Below are positions 1 through 6,268 of a DNA stretch of 10,764 bases, piece after piece. The stretch comes from DASXTS01 sp036505275 (GTDB lineage Bacteria; Actinomycetota; Actinomycetes; Mycobacteriales; Pseudonocardiaceae), in the NCBI GenBank assembly GCA_036505275.1, contig DASXTS010000345.1, positions 1-10,764 of the forward strand, in the 5' to 3' direction. The notes beneath the pieces are model-generated. The model ran no database searches, was not told where the DNA came from, and was given only the letters and a program-made list of their open reading frames with translations. A program made the position numbers and the translations under genes. Numbering within the stretch: the first letter of the stretch is position 1; each line of letters begins with the position of its first letter.

Positions 1-2915
1 TCGCCGGCGATCCGCACCCGGATCACCCGCCGCGCGGCCTCCAGCTCCGCGAGCCAGTCGGGGCGCACGCCGCGCTCGGCGGCCTCCGCGGTGGTCAGGT
101 CGCCGAGCCAGCGCAGCAGGTCGGCGGCGTCTTCCATCGTCCTGGCGTGCCGGTCGGGCTCCAGCCGCTGCAGTGACAGTTCGACCTCGGCCACCACGTC
201 GGGGTCGAGCAGCTCCCGTAGCGTCTCGGTGCCCAGCAGCTCGGCGAGCAGCGTGCTGTCCAGCGCGAGCGCAGCGGCCCGCCGCTCGGCCAGCGGCGCA
301 TCCGTCTCGTACAGGAACATGCCGACGTAGCCGAACAGCAGGCTGCGCGCGAACGGCGACGGCGACTGCGTCGCCACCTCCACCACCCGCACCCGCCTGG
401 CCCGGACATCGGACATCAACTCGCGCAGCCCGTTCAGGTCGTACACGTCCTGCACGCACTCCCGCATGGCCTCCAGGACCACCGGGAACTGCTCGTACTG
501 CGCGGCGACGTTGAGCAGCGCGGCGGCCCGCTGGCGCTGCTGCCACAGCGGGGTGCGACGCTTGGGGTCGCGCCTGGGCAGCAGCAGGGACCGGGCCGCG
601 CACTCCCTGAACCTGGCGGCGAACAGAGCCGAGCCGCTCACCTCGCCGACCACGATCTGCTCGACCTCCTCCGGATCGAGCAGCACGTCCTCCGCGGTGG
701 GCAGCACGTCGGCGCCGCTGTCATCGACAGCGTCCGGCAGCCGCAGCACGATGCCGTCGTCGGCGCCCAGCGCGTTCACTTCGATGCCGCGGCGTTCCCG
801 CATCCTGGCCGCGATCGCCAGCGCCCACGGCCCGTTGACCTGCGCGCCGAACGGCGAGTGCACGACCAGCCGCCAGTCGCCCAGATCGTCGCGGAACCGC
901 TCGACAAGCACGGTTCGATCGTCCGGAACGTGCCGGGTGGCATCGCGCTGTTCCCGCAGGTAGCTGAGTAGGTTGTCGCGCGCCCAGTCGTCCAGCCCGG
1001 CAGACTCGATGCGGGCCCGCGCGGTCGCGTCGTCCATGGTGGACAGCTCCCGCACGAACGCGCCGATGGCCCGGCCCAGCTCCAGCGGCCGTCCGGGGGC
1101 ATCCCCCTTCCAGAACGGCATCCTGGCGGGCTGGCCCGGCGCCGGCGTGACGATCACCCGGTCGTGCGTGATGTCCTCGACGTGCCACGACGTGGAGCCG
1201 AGCAGGAAGATGTCGCCGATCCGCGACTCGTACACCATCTCCTCGTCGAGCTCGCCCACCCGGCCGCCGCCGGGCGTGACCACCGCGAACAGTCCCCGGT
1301 CCGGGATGGTGCCGCCGGAGGTTACGGCCAGCCGCTGGGCGCCCGGCCGCGCGCGCAGCTCGTCGGTGACCCGGTCCCACACGATCCGAGCCCGCAGCTC
1401 GCCGAAGTCCTCGCTCGGGTAGCGGCCGGCGAGCATGTCGAGCACGGCGTGCAAGGCGGAGTCCGGCAGGCCAGCGAACGGAGCCGCACGCCGTACCAGC
1501 GCCGCGACGCCGCTCACCGTCCAGTGGTCCATGGCCACCATCGACACGATGTGCTGAGCCAACACGTCCAGCGGGTTGCGCGGATATCGGATGGCCTCGA
1601 TGCCGCCGGCGCGCATCCGCTCCGCGACCACCGCGCAGGACACCAGGTCCCCTCGGAACTTGGGAAAGACCACCCCGGTGGACGCCGCACCGACCTGATG
1701 GCCGGCTCGGCCGATACGCTGCAGCCCGGACGCCACGCTCGGCGGCGCCTCGACCTGCACCACCAGGTCGACCGCGCCCATGTCGATGCCCAGCTCCAGC
1801 GACGAGGTGGCCACCACGCACGGCAGCCGGCCGGACTTGAGCTCCTCCTCGACCAGGGTTCGCTGCTCCCGCGACATCGAGCCGTGGTGGGCTCGGGCAA
1901 TGACCGGTGTGGCACCGTCCGCGACCCCGGACTGCCCGATCGCTTCGGCCGGGAACTCGGCGTCCAGGTCCACCTCGAACCCCGGCGCCAGCTCGTTGAG
2001 CTGTGCGGTCAGCCGCTCGGCCAGCCGCCGGGAGTTGGCGAACACAATCGTCGAGCGGTGCTCCGACACGAGCTCGCCGATCCGGGCCTCGACCGCCGGC
2101 CAGATCGAGGTCCGCCGCTCGCCACCCGCGGCGTCACCGCTGATCTCGCCGGTGGGCTCGCCGAGGGCCGCCATGTCCTGCACGGGCACCTCGACCCGGA
2201 CATCGACGATCTTGTCCGTCTTCGGCTGGACCACCCGAACCGGCCGGCCGCCGCCGAGGAACGCGCTGACCTCGTCCACCGGTCGGACGGTCGCGGACAG
2301 GCCGATACGCTGCGCCGGGCCGTCCGCCAGCAGGGCGTCGAGGCGCTCCAGCGAGAGTGCCAGGTGTGCACCCCGCTTGGTCGCGGCCACCGCGTGCACC
2401 TCATCCACGATCACCGTGCGGACTCCGCGCAGTGACTCACGGGCCGCCGAGGTGAGGATGAGGAACAAAGACTCCGGGGTGGTGACCAGGACGTCCGGGG
2501 GGGTGCGGGCGAAGCTTCGCCGCTCGTCGGCCGGTGTGTCCCCGGTACGCATGCCGACCGTGATCTCCGGTGGTGGCTGTCCCAGCCGGGTGGCGGCCTG
2601 CCGGATGCCGGTCAGCGGGGCGCGCAGGTTGCGCTGCACGTCCACCGCGAGCGCCTTGAGCGGCGACACGTACAGCACCCGGCAGCGCCGGATCCGTTCC
2701 TGCGGCAGCGGTGCCGACGCCAGCCGGTCAAGCGCCCACAGGAACGCCGCCAGCGTCTTGCCCGACCCGGTCGGTGCCACCACGAGGGCATGCTGACCAG
2801 CCGAGATGGCCAGCCAGGCGCCCTCCTGCGCCGCCGTGGGCGCGGCGAAAGCACCGGCGAACCAGTCCCTGGTCGCCGGCGAGAACGCCTGCAGCGCGCC
2901 GCCCACGCCCTCCAT
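1..2915 (-). CDS. lhr: Lhr-family ATP-dependent DNA helicase (3' end outside window)
   Basis: Superfamily 2 3'-to-5' DNA-translocating helicase implicated in repair; mycobacterial Lhr is the characterised relative. The reading frame is open from ATG 2915 to the window edge, giving 971 residues. About 500-650 more are expected, since actinobacterial Lhr is roughly 1500 residues. Visible in order: a Q-like N-terminus; Walker A with GSGKT at residues 50-54 (Lys53); motif Ia near SPLKALA (84-90); DEVH box at 171-174; SAT at 207-209; motif V with SSLELGID at 371-378; motif VI QRIGRAGH at 399-406. After these comes a winged-helix-like stretch from about 464 and the Lhr core. The start is fixed by an in-frame TGA two codons upstream; no strong ribosome site is visible. 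The gene is divergent from recA, beside SOS genes. I checked several widely spaced points and found no frameshift. Family assignment is firm; the biological role here is inferred. Confidence 0.95.
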   Translation of the reverse strand, partial: MEGVGGALQAFSPATRDWFAGAFAAPTAAQEGAWLAISAGQHALVVAPTGSGKTLAAFLWALDRLASAPLPQERIRRCRVLYVSPLKALAVDVQRNLRAPLTGIRQAATRLGQPPPEITVGMRTGDTPADERRSFARTPPDVLVTTPESLFLILTSAARESLRGVRTVIVDEVHAVAATKRGAHLALSLERLDALLADGPAQRIGLSATVRPVDEVSAFLGGGRPVRVVQPKTDKIVDVRVEVPVQDMAALGEPTGEISGDAAGGERRTSIWPAVEARIGELVSEHRSTIVFANSRRLAERLTAQLNELAPGFEVDLDAEFPAEAIGQSGVADGATPVIARAHHGSMSREQRTLVEEELKSGRLPCVVATSSLELGIDMGAVDLVVQVEAPPSVASGLQRIGRAGHQVGAASTGVVFPKFRGDLVSCAVVAERMRAGGIEAIRYPRNPLDVLAQHIVSMVAMDHWTVSGVAALVRRAAPFAGLPDSALHAVLDMLAGRYPSEDFGELRARIVWDRVTDELRARPGAQRLAVTSGGTIPDRGLFAVVTPGGGRVGELDEEMVYESRIGDIFLLGSTSWHVEDITHDRVIVTPAPGQPARMPFWKGDAPGRPLELGRAIGAFVRELSTMDDATARARIESAGLDDWARDNLLSYLREQRDATRHVPDDRTVLVERFRDDLGDWRLVVHSPFGAQVNGPWALAIAARMRERRGIEVNALGADDGIVLRLPDAVDDSGADVLPTAEDVLLDPEEVEQIVVGEVSGSALFAARFRECAARSLLLPRRDPKRRTPLWQQRQRAAALLNVAAQYEQFPVVLEAMRECVQDVYDLNGLRELMSDVRARRVRVVEVATQSPSPFARSLLFGYVGMFLYETDAPLAERRAAALALDSTLLAELLGTETLRELLDPDVVAEVELSLQRLEPDRHARTMEDAADLLRWLGDLTTAEAAERGVRPDWLAELEAARRVIRVRIAG

Positions 2916-2948
2916 CCTGACTCAGCCCACCGACAATTCCGGCCCGCG

Positions 2949-3086
2949 TCAGCGTTTGCGCTGCTGAAGCCACCAGCGGACGAGCACGACGAGCGCGGCG
3001 AGCAGCATGGCCGCGATGATCAACTGGCCGGCCGTCGACGACATCCCGGTGGGGTCCGACTGCACGGCGCCCACGGTATCCCTCAT
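2949..3086 (-). CDS. Possible small single-span membrane protein upstream of lhr
   Basis: A 45-codon ORF on the lhr strand ends 33 bases before the lhr start. The product has a short polar N-terminus, one hydrophobic segment at about residues 22-39 (QLIIAAMLLAALVVLV then RWW), and a basic tail ending QQRKR. That is a plausible membrane anchor with positive charges inside. A second in-frame ATG at residue 15 (base 3044) would give a 31-residue form and leave more room from the divergent DUF3046 start; the first ATG is only 12 bases from it. Neither start has a clear Shine-Dalgarno sequence. I do not recognise the family. It may be co-transcribed with lhr. Moderate-to-low confidence that it is translated; conservation in relatives would decide. 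Confidence 0.45.
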   Translation of the reverse strand: MRDTVGAVQSDPTGMSSTAGQLIIAAMLLAALVVLVRWWLQQRKR

Positions 3087-3098
3087 AGGGTGGCACCG

Positions 3099-3293
3099 AT
3101 GCGCCTCACCCATTTCCGCCGGCGGATGGCCGAGGAGTTCGGCCGGGTCCGGGCCGACATGATCGCCCGCGACCACGTGTTCTCGGCGTTCGGCAACCGC
3201 ACCGTCGACCAGGCGCTGGACGCCGGCTACGACCCCAAGGAGGTCTGGCTGGCCGTGTGCGAGGCGTTCGACGTGCCGCCCGGACGCCGCTGA
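3099..3293 (+). CDS. DUF3046 family protein
   Basis: A 64-residue protein beginning MRLTHFRRRM, with the middle FGNRTVDQALDAG and the tail EVWLAVCEAFDVPPGRR. This is the pattern of the small actinobacterial DUF3046 family, which is typically encoded immediately upstream of recA. Its function is unknown. An AGGG ribosome site at 3087-3090 stands 8 bases before the ATG. The protein is soluble, rich in Arg and acidic residues, with no signal peptide or membrane segment. It ends about 35 bases before the recA promoter. recA has its own promoter, so the two need not be one transcript, although read-through is possible. Recognition rests on sequence pattern plus position. Confidence 0.88.
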   Translation: MRLTHFRRRMAEEFGRVRADMIARDHVFSAFGNRTVDQALDAGYDPKEVWLAVCEAFDVPPGRR

Positions 3294-3326
3294 AGCGCGC
3301 CACCTTACCAGAGGGGCGTGTCGCAC

Positions 3327-3354
3327 TTGCGTCGAACACGTGTTCGGCTAGCCT
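3327..3354 (+). promoter_or_regulatory. recA promoter (-35/-10)
   Basis: TTGCGT at 3327-3332 and TAGCCT at 3349-3354 are separated by 16 bases, a housekeeping sigma-type arrangement. The LexA operator lies in the spacer, as in the LexA-controlled mycobacterial recA promoter. Transcription would start near 3360 and leave a leader of roughly 115 bases before the recA ATG. The assignment is by inspection only. Confidence 0.6.
3332..3347 (+). promoter_or_regulatory. LexA/SOS box of recA
   Basis: TCGAACACGTGTTCGG is a near-perfect palindrome matching the actinobacterial SOS box (TCGAAC-N4-GTTCGA type), with one mismatch in the last base. It overlaps the recA promoter spacer, so LexA would block RNA polymerase until DNA damage triggers LexA cleavage by RecA. 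This is the autoregulated circuit known in mycobacteria. Confidence 0.93.
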
Positions 3355-3355
3355 G

Positions 3356-3383
3356 TTATCCACACCGTGGGCAGTTATCCACA
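3356..3383 (+). promoter_or_regulatory. Two perfect DnaA boxes in the recA leader
   Basis: TTATCCACA occurs at 3356-3364 and again at 3375-3383, in the same orientation, 19 bases start to start. Each matches the DnaA-box consensus TTATNCACA exactly. The first covers the expected transcription start and the second the early leader. DnaA binding could therefore repress or modulate recA. Regulation is inferred; no other copies were noticed in the window. Confidence 0.55.
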
Positions 3384-3459
3384 GACCTGGCCGCGGCAGC
3401 CCAAAATGTCGGCCCGCTCTCGTAGCGTCGGCACCGACCTGCAGACCGACTCACGGACC

Positions 3460-3466
3460 GAGGTGG
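3460..3466 (+). promoter_or_regulatory. Ribosome binding site deciding the recA start
   Basis: GAGGTGG ends 8 bases before ATG 3475. This favours that ATG over the in-frame GTG at 3463, which lies within the motif itself, and over GTG 3367. The resulting N-terminus MAPAFDREKALELAL resembles other actinobacterial RecA proteins. Confidence 0.75.
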
Positions 3467-3474
3467 ACGAACCC

Positions 3475-5628
3475 ATGGCACCAGCGTTCGACAGGGAGAA
3501 GGCCCTGGAGCTGGCCCTCTCCCAGATCGAGAAGCAGCACGGCAAGGGCTCGGTGATGCGCCTCGGCGATGAAGGCCGCGCGCCGATCGAGGTGATCCCC
3601 ACCGGCTCCATAGCGTTGGATATAGCGTTGGGCATCGGCGGCCTACCCCGCGGCCGGATCGTGGAGATATACGGACCGGAGAGCAGCGGGAAGACTACCG
3701 TGGCCCTGCACGCCGTGGCCAACGCCCAGGCCGCTGGCGGCATCGCGGCGTTCATCGACGCCGAGCACGCGCTCGACCCGGACTACGCCAAGGCGCTCGG
3801 CGTGGACACCGACGCGCTGCTGGTCTCCCAGCCGGACACCGGCGAGCAGGCGCTGGAGATCGCGGACATGCTGATCCGCTCCGGCGCGCTGGACATCATC
3901 GTGATCGACTCGGTGGCCGCCCTCGTGCCGCGCGCGGAGATCGAGGGCGAGATGGGCGACAACCACGTCGGCCTGCAGGCCCGCCTCATGAGCCAGGCCC
4001 TCCGCAAGATCACCTCTGCCTTGAACAATGCGAATACGACCGCAATTTTCATCAACCAGTTGCGGGAAAAGATAGGCGTCATGTTTGGCTGCGGTTCTTA
4101 TCGCACGCGAGTCACGCTTGCTGATGGTACGCAGGAAATGCTGGGAAAGATCGTTACGGAAAGGATGAATGTCGAGGTTCTCTCCTACGATCCTGATCTC
4201 GATCGCCTTGCTCCGAAGAAGGTCATCAACTGGTTCAACAACGGTCAGGCCACTGAGTTCCTCGAGTTCACTGTCGAGCGTGCCGCTGGAGGAACTGGAC
4301 GCGGCCGGGCTCGCCTGGCGTTCACTTCCAATCACCTGATACGTACCCCAGGTGGCTGGCGCGAAGCCGGTGAGCTTATTGTGGGCGATCGGGTGATGCT
4401 GGCGCAGCCGCACCTACTCAGCCCAGTGCAATGGGAAGTTATCCTTGGCTCTCTTATGGGTGACGGGGCGCTTTCGGCCCCGGTTCGCGTAGCTGATGAG
4501 AGCTCACGATTTCGAATGGGTCACGGTCGCAGGCAGGCTTCCTATCTCAATTGGAAGGCTGCACTGCTCGACAACATCCCGCATAGTCTTACGACGAACG
4601 CCAAGGGTGCAGTGTTCGTAGACTTCACGCCTCTTTCGGAGCTGGCTGAGCTCCGAAAGGCGGTCTATCTCGGCGACGGCAAGAAGCACTTCTCGTGCGA
4701 GTACATCAAGGCCCTTACACCCCTGTCCTTGGCGATCTGGTATATGGATGACGGTTGCTTCACACTCCGTTCTAAGGGTGTACAGCAGCGCACCGCAGGT
4801 GGCAGCGGCCGCGTCGAGTTCTGTGTAGAGGCGATGAGCCCCGGAACTCGGCAGCGGCTGACGGGGTACCTGCGCGACGCCCATGACCTGGATGTCAAAC
4901 TCACTTCTCGGGGAACTCGGGGCACCGCCGTCTTGCAGTTCACCACAGCCGCATCGGCGCGTTTCCTTGACTTGGTTGCGCCGTACGTGCATCCGTCCAT
5001 GGATTACAAATTGCTGCCTCGGTTGCGCGGGCATTTCGCGGTGTCGCCACAGTTTGTCGAGCCTGAAATGCGCTTGGTTCCGGCCAAGATACTTGAGATC
5101 AAATCCCGATCCGACTACCGGAAGATGGACCGGTTCGATATCGAGATCGAGGGTTCTCATAACTACCTTGCTGACGGCGTGATGGTGCACAACAGCCCGG
5201 AGACCACGACCGGTGGCAAGGCGCTGAAGTTCTACGCGTCAGTGCGCCTGGACGTCCGGCGGATCGAGACGCTCAAGGACGGCTCGGACGCGGTCGGCAA
5301 CCGGACCAGGGTCAAGGTGGTCAAGAACAAGGTCAGCCCGCCGTTCAAGCAGGCCGAGTTCGACATCATCTATGGGCACGGCATCAGCCGGGAGGGTTCG
5401 CTGATCGACGTCGGCGTGGAGCAGAGCATCGTGCGCAAGTCCGGGGCCTGGTACACCTACGAGGGCGACCAGCTCGGGCAGGGCAAGGAGAACGCCCGCA
5501 AGTTCCTCAGGGAGAACCCGGACGTCGCCGGCGAGATCGAGAAGCGGATCAAGGAGAAGCTCGGCGTCGGGCCGAAGCTGGACGCCGAACTCGCCGACGG
5601 CGCGGTGCCGGCGCCCGTCGACTTCTGA
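3475..5628 (+). CDS. recA: Recombinase RecA precursor with in-frame intein
   Basis: RecA forms ATP-dependent filaments on single-stranded DNA, catalyses strand exchange and stimulates LexA autocleavage. The precursor is 717 residues; removing the 368-residue intein leaves 205 + 144 = 349, normal for RecA. Extein motifs: Walker A GPESSGKT at 67-74, AEHALDP from 96, Walker B IIVID at 141-145, L1 loop EGEMGDNHVG at 157-166. The L2 loop is interrupted after GVMFG (205) and resumes with SPETTTGG. The start is ATG 3475, preceded by GAGGTGG at 3460-3466; upstream in-frame GTGs at 3367 and 3463 lack this spacing and would give an extension foreign to the family. SOS-controlled, followed by recX after 3 bases. 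Odd points: two patches of atypical codons (3607-3702 and 4015-4089). The M. tuberculosis intein site downstream is empty, reading KNKVSPPFK with Val where that allele has Cys. Confidence 0.98.
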   Translation: MAPAFDREKALELALSQIEKQHGKGSVMRLGDEGRAPIEVIPTGSIALDIALGIGGLPRGRIVEIYGPESSGKTTVALHAVANAQAAGGIAAFIDAEHALDPDYAKALGVDTDALLVSQPDTGEQALEIADMLIRSGALDIIVIDSVAALVPRAEIEGEMGDNHVGLQARLMSQALRKITSALNNANTTAIFINQLREKIGVMFGCGSYRTRVTLADGTQEMLGKIVTERMNVEVLSYDPDLDRLAPKKVINWFNNGQATEFLEFTVERAAGGTGRGRARLAFTSNHLIRTPGGWREAGELIVGDRVMLAQPHLLSPVQWEVILGSLMGDGALSAPVRVADESSRFRMGHGRRQASYLNWKAALLDNIPHSLTTNAKGAVFVDFTPLSELAELRKAVYLGDGKKHFSCEYIKALTPLSLAIWYMDDGCFTLRSKGVQQRTAGGSGRVEFCVEAMSPGTRQRLTGYLRDAHDLDVKLTSRGTRGTAVLQFTTAASARFLDLVAPYVHPSMDYKLLPRLRGHFAVSPQFVEPEMRLVPAKILEIKSRSDYRKMDRFDIEIEGSHNYLADGVMVHNSPETTTGGKALKFYASVRLDVRRIETLKDGSDAVGNRTRVKVVKNKVSPPFKQAEFDIIYGHGISREGSLIDVGVEQSIVRKSGAWYTYEGDQLGQGKENARKFLRENPDVAGEIEKRIKEKLGVGPKLDAELADGAVPAPVDF
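3610..3631 (+). repeat. Direct repeat in recA, ATAGCGTTGG twice
   Basis: ATAGCGTTGG occurs at 3610-3619 and 3622-3631, a 12-base period encoding Ile-Ala-Leu twice (IALD, IALG). The protein repeat is conserved in RecA. What is odd is the use of the same rare codons ATA and TTG in both copies, within a host that otherwise prefers ATC and CTG. Confidence 0.7.
4015..4089 (+). other. Atypical-codon tract abutting the intein 5' edge (possible co-conversion)
   Basis: The last 25 N-extein codons contain TCT, TTG, AAT twice, GCA, ATT, GAA, ATA and TTT. Third-position G/C is 17 of 25 and overall G+C is 35 of 75. The preceding 25 codons (3940-4014) are 25 of 25 G/C-ending, and the first 25 C-extein codons (5194-5268) are 23 of 25. 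The encoded residues are normal RecA. The boundary at 4014/4015 is abrupt, as expected if exon sequence was copied along with the intein. Confidence 0.65.
4090..5193 (+). mobile_element. RecA intein with LAGLIDADG homing endonuclease (M. leprae RecA-type allele)
   Basis: In-frame 368-residue insertion from Cys1 (precursor residue 206) to His367-Asn368, followed by Ser+1. Splicing blocks: A at CGSYRTRVTLADG; B with T79-x-x-H82; F at RFDIEIEGSHNYLADG; G ending GVMVHN. A complete protein-splicing active site is therefore present. The endonuclease has LGSLMGDG (119-126) and WYMDDG (217-222). Asp125, Asp196 and Asp221 align, by my recall, with Asp122, Asp193 and Asp218 of the characterised M. leprae enzyme PI-MleI; the first two are the residues reported as essential there. 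Size (about 365 in M. leprae), insertion point (GVMFG/S) and overall sequence match that allele, not the M. tuberculosis RecA intein. Codon use is less G/C-biased than the exteins, consistent with acquisition by transfer. It looks competent for splicing and possibly for homing. Confidence 0.96.
4633..4659 (+). repeat. Perfect 11-bp inverted repeat inside the intein endonuclease region
   Basis: CTTTCGGAGCT at 4633-4643 and its exact complement AGCTCCGAAAG at 4649-4659 are separated by a 5-base loop, GGCTG. The element lies in coding sequence for LSELAELRK. It has no following T-run, so it is not a classical terminator. A stable mRNA hairpin is likely. Confidence 0.7.
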
Positions 5629-5631
5629 GCA

Positions 5632-6240
5632 ATGGGCAACCGCCGCGGTGCCGCGCGGACCGACCGAGCCACCGAGCCTCGGAAGCGGTCCGCGCGGGCA
5701 CCGGTCAGCGACGGCCCAGCGCGGACCGATCCAATTGACCCCCGAGCCAAGGCACGGCAGATCTGCCTGGACCTGCTGACCACCAAGGCAAGGACCCGCG
5801 CGGAGCTGGCCACCGCCTTGGCTAGGCGCGGGATCGACGAGGACACCGTGAGCGACGTGCTGGCCCGGTTCTCCGAGGTCGGGCTCATCGACGACGCTGC
5901 ATTCGCGGAGAGCTTCGTGCATGCCGGCCACAACTACCGGGGCCTTGGTCGCCGTGCGCTTGCGGCCCAGCTGCGCCGTCGCGGCGTGGACGAGCAGACC
6001 ACCGACACGGCGCTGGCCGCGGTCGACCCGCACGCCGAGGAGGAGATGGCCCGCACCCTGGTCCGCCGCCGCCTCGCAGGTGGCGCCGCCGGGGCCGACG
6101 AGGTGGCCACGATCCGCAAGCTCGTCGGCGTGCTGGCACGCCGCGGTTACCCCGAGGGGCTGTCCTACCGCGTCGTCCGCGACGAGCTACGCGCCGCCGG
6201 CCGGGACGCGGGACCGCTCGACGACCTCGACCTTGGCTGA
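5632..6240 (+). CDS. recX: Regulatory protein RecX
   Basis: RecX binds RecA filaments and caps or disassembles them, restraining strand exchange and SOS signalling. The product is 202 residues. The first ~37 are a basic, low-complexity extension. The RecX fold then follows as repeated three-helix units: ARQICLDLLTTKARTRAEL, then GLIDDAAFAESFVHAG, then LGRRALAAQLRRRGV, then a third unit ending RRGYPEGLSYRVVRDEL. The gene starts 3 bases after the recA stop, with no Shine-Dalgarno sequence of its own, so translation is probably coupled to recA. No other good start exists before the conserved core; the first alternative is a TTG near residue 61. A strong hairpin (5646-5703) lies just inside the coding region and may lower recX output relative to recA. 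Confidence 0.94.
   Translation: MGNRRGAARTDRATEPRKRSARAPVSDGPARTDPIDPRAKARQICLDLLTTKARTRAELATALARRGIDEDTVSDVLARFSEVGLIDDAAFAESFVHAGHNYRGLGRRALAAQLRRRGVDEQTTDTALAAVDPHAEEEMARTLVRRRLAGGAAGADEVATIRKLVGVLARRGYPEGLSYRVVRDELRAAGRDAGPLDDLDLG
5646..5703 (+). promoter_or_regulatory. Long imperfect inverted repeat (possible attenuator) at the start of recX
   Basis: The 17-base arm at 5646-5662 (CGGTGCCGCGCGGACCG) is complementary to 5686-5703 with a single extra G. Within the loop, CCGAG at 5664-5668 can pair with CTCGG at 5678-5682. The combined stem is about 22 base pairs, almost all G-C, starting 11 bases after the recX ATG. It could terminate or pause transcription, or block ribosomes. In E. coli a terminator between recA and recX reduces recX expression; a similar role here is inference. 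Confidence 0.55.
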
Positions 6241-6268
6241 GCGGTCGGGGTGCGCCGAGGGCCAGGTC
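6229..6268 (+). terminator. Possible hairpin after recX
   Basis: GACCTTGGC at 6229-6237 can pair with GCCAGGTC at 6261-6268 with one bulged T, spanning the recX stop. The loop is long (about 23 bases) and there is no T-run. It lies between recX and the convergent methyltransferase pseudogene, where a terminator would be expected. Weak support. Confidence 0.3.

Noticed and set aside
1164..2435. 423-codon plus-strand frame opposite lhr
   Set aside because: The opposite strand encodes ordered helicase motifs in a continuous frame, so this is a compositional shadow.
3080..3090. CCCT-CAT-AGGG palindrome as an operator
   Set aside because: Only a 4-base stem; it is explained by the DUF3046 ribosome site and the opposing start codon.
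3310..3345. LexA-independent (RecA-NDp type) promoter
   Set aside because: A TGTCGCA stretch is present, but the matching downstream TA-rich element at the required spacing is not.
3367..3474. Upstream in-frame GTG starts for RecA (3367, 3463)
   Set aside because: They add a non-conserved extension running through the DnaA boxes and leader. ATG 3475 has a well-spaced ribosome site and gives the family N-terminus.
3643..4413. 256-codon minus-strand frame across the recA/intein 5' junction
   Set aside because: Antisense to recA and intein, low-complexity His/Arg/Val-rich sequence, no domain.
5314..5346. Second intein at the M. tuberculosis RecA site
   Set aside because: The site reads continuously as KNKVSPPFK with no insertion and no Cys; it is empty.
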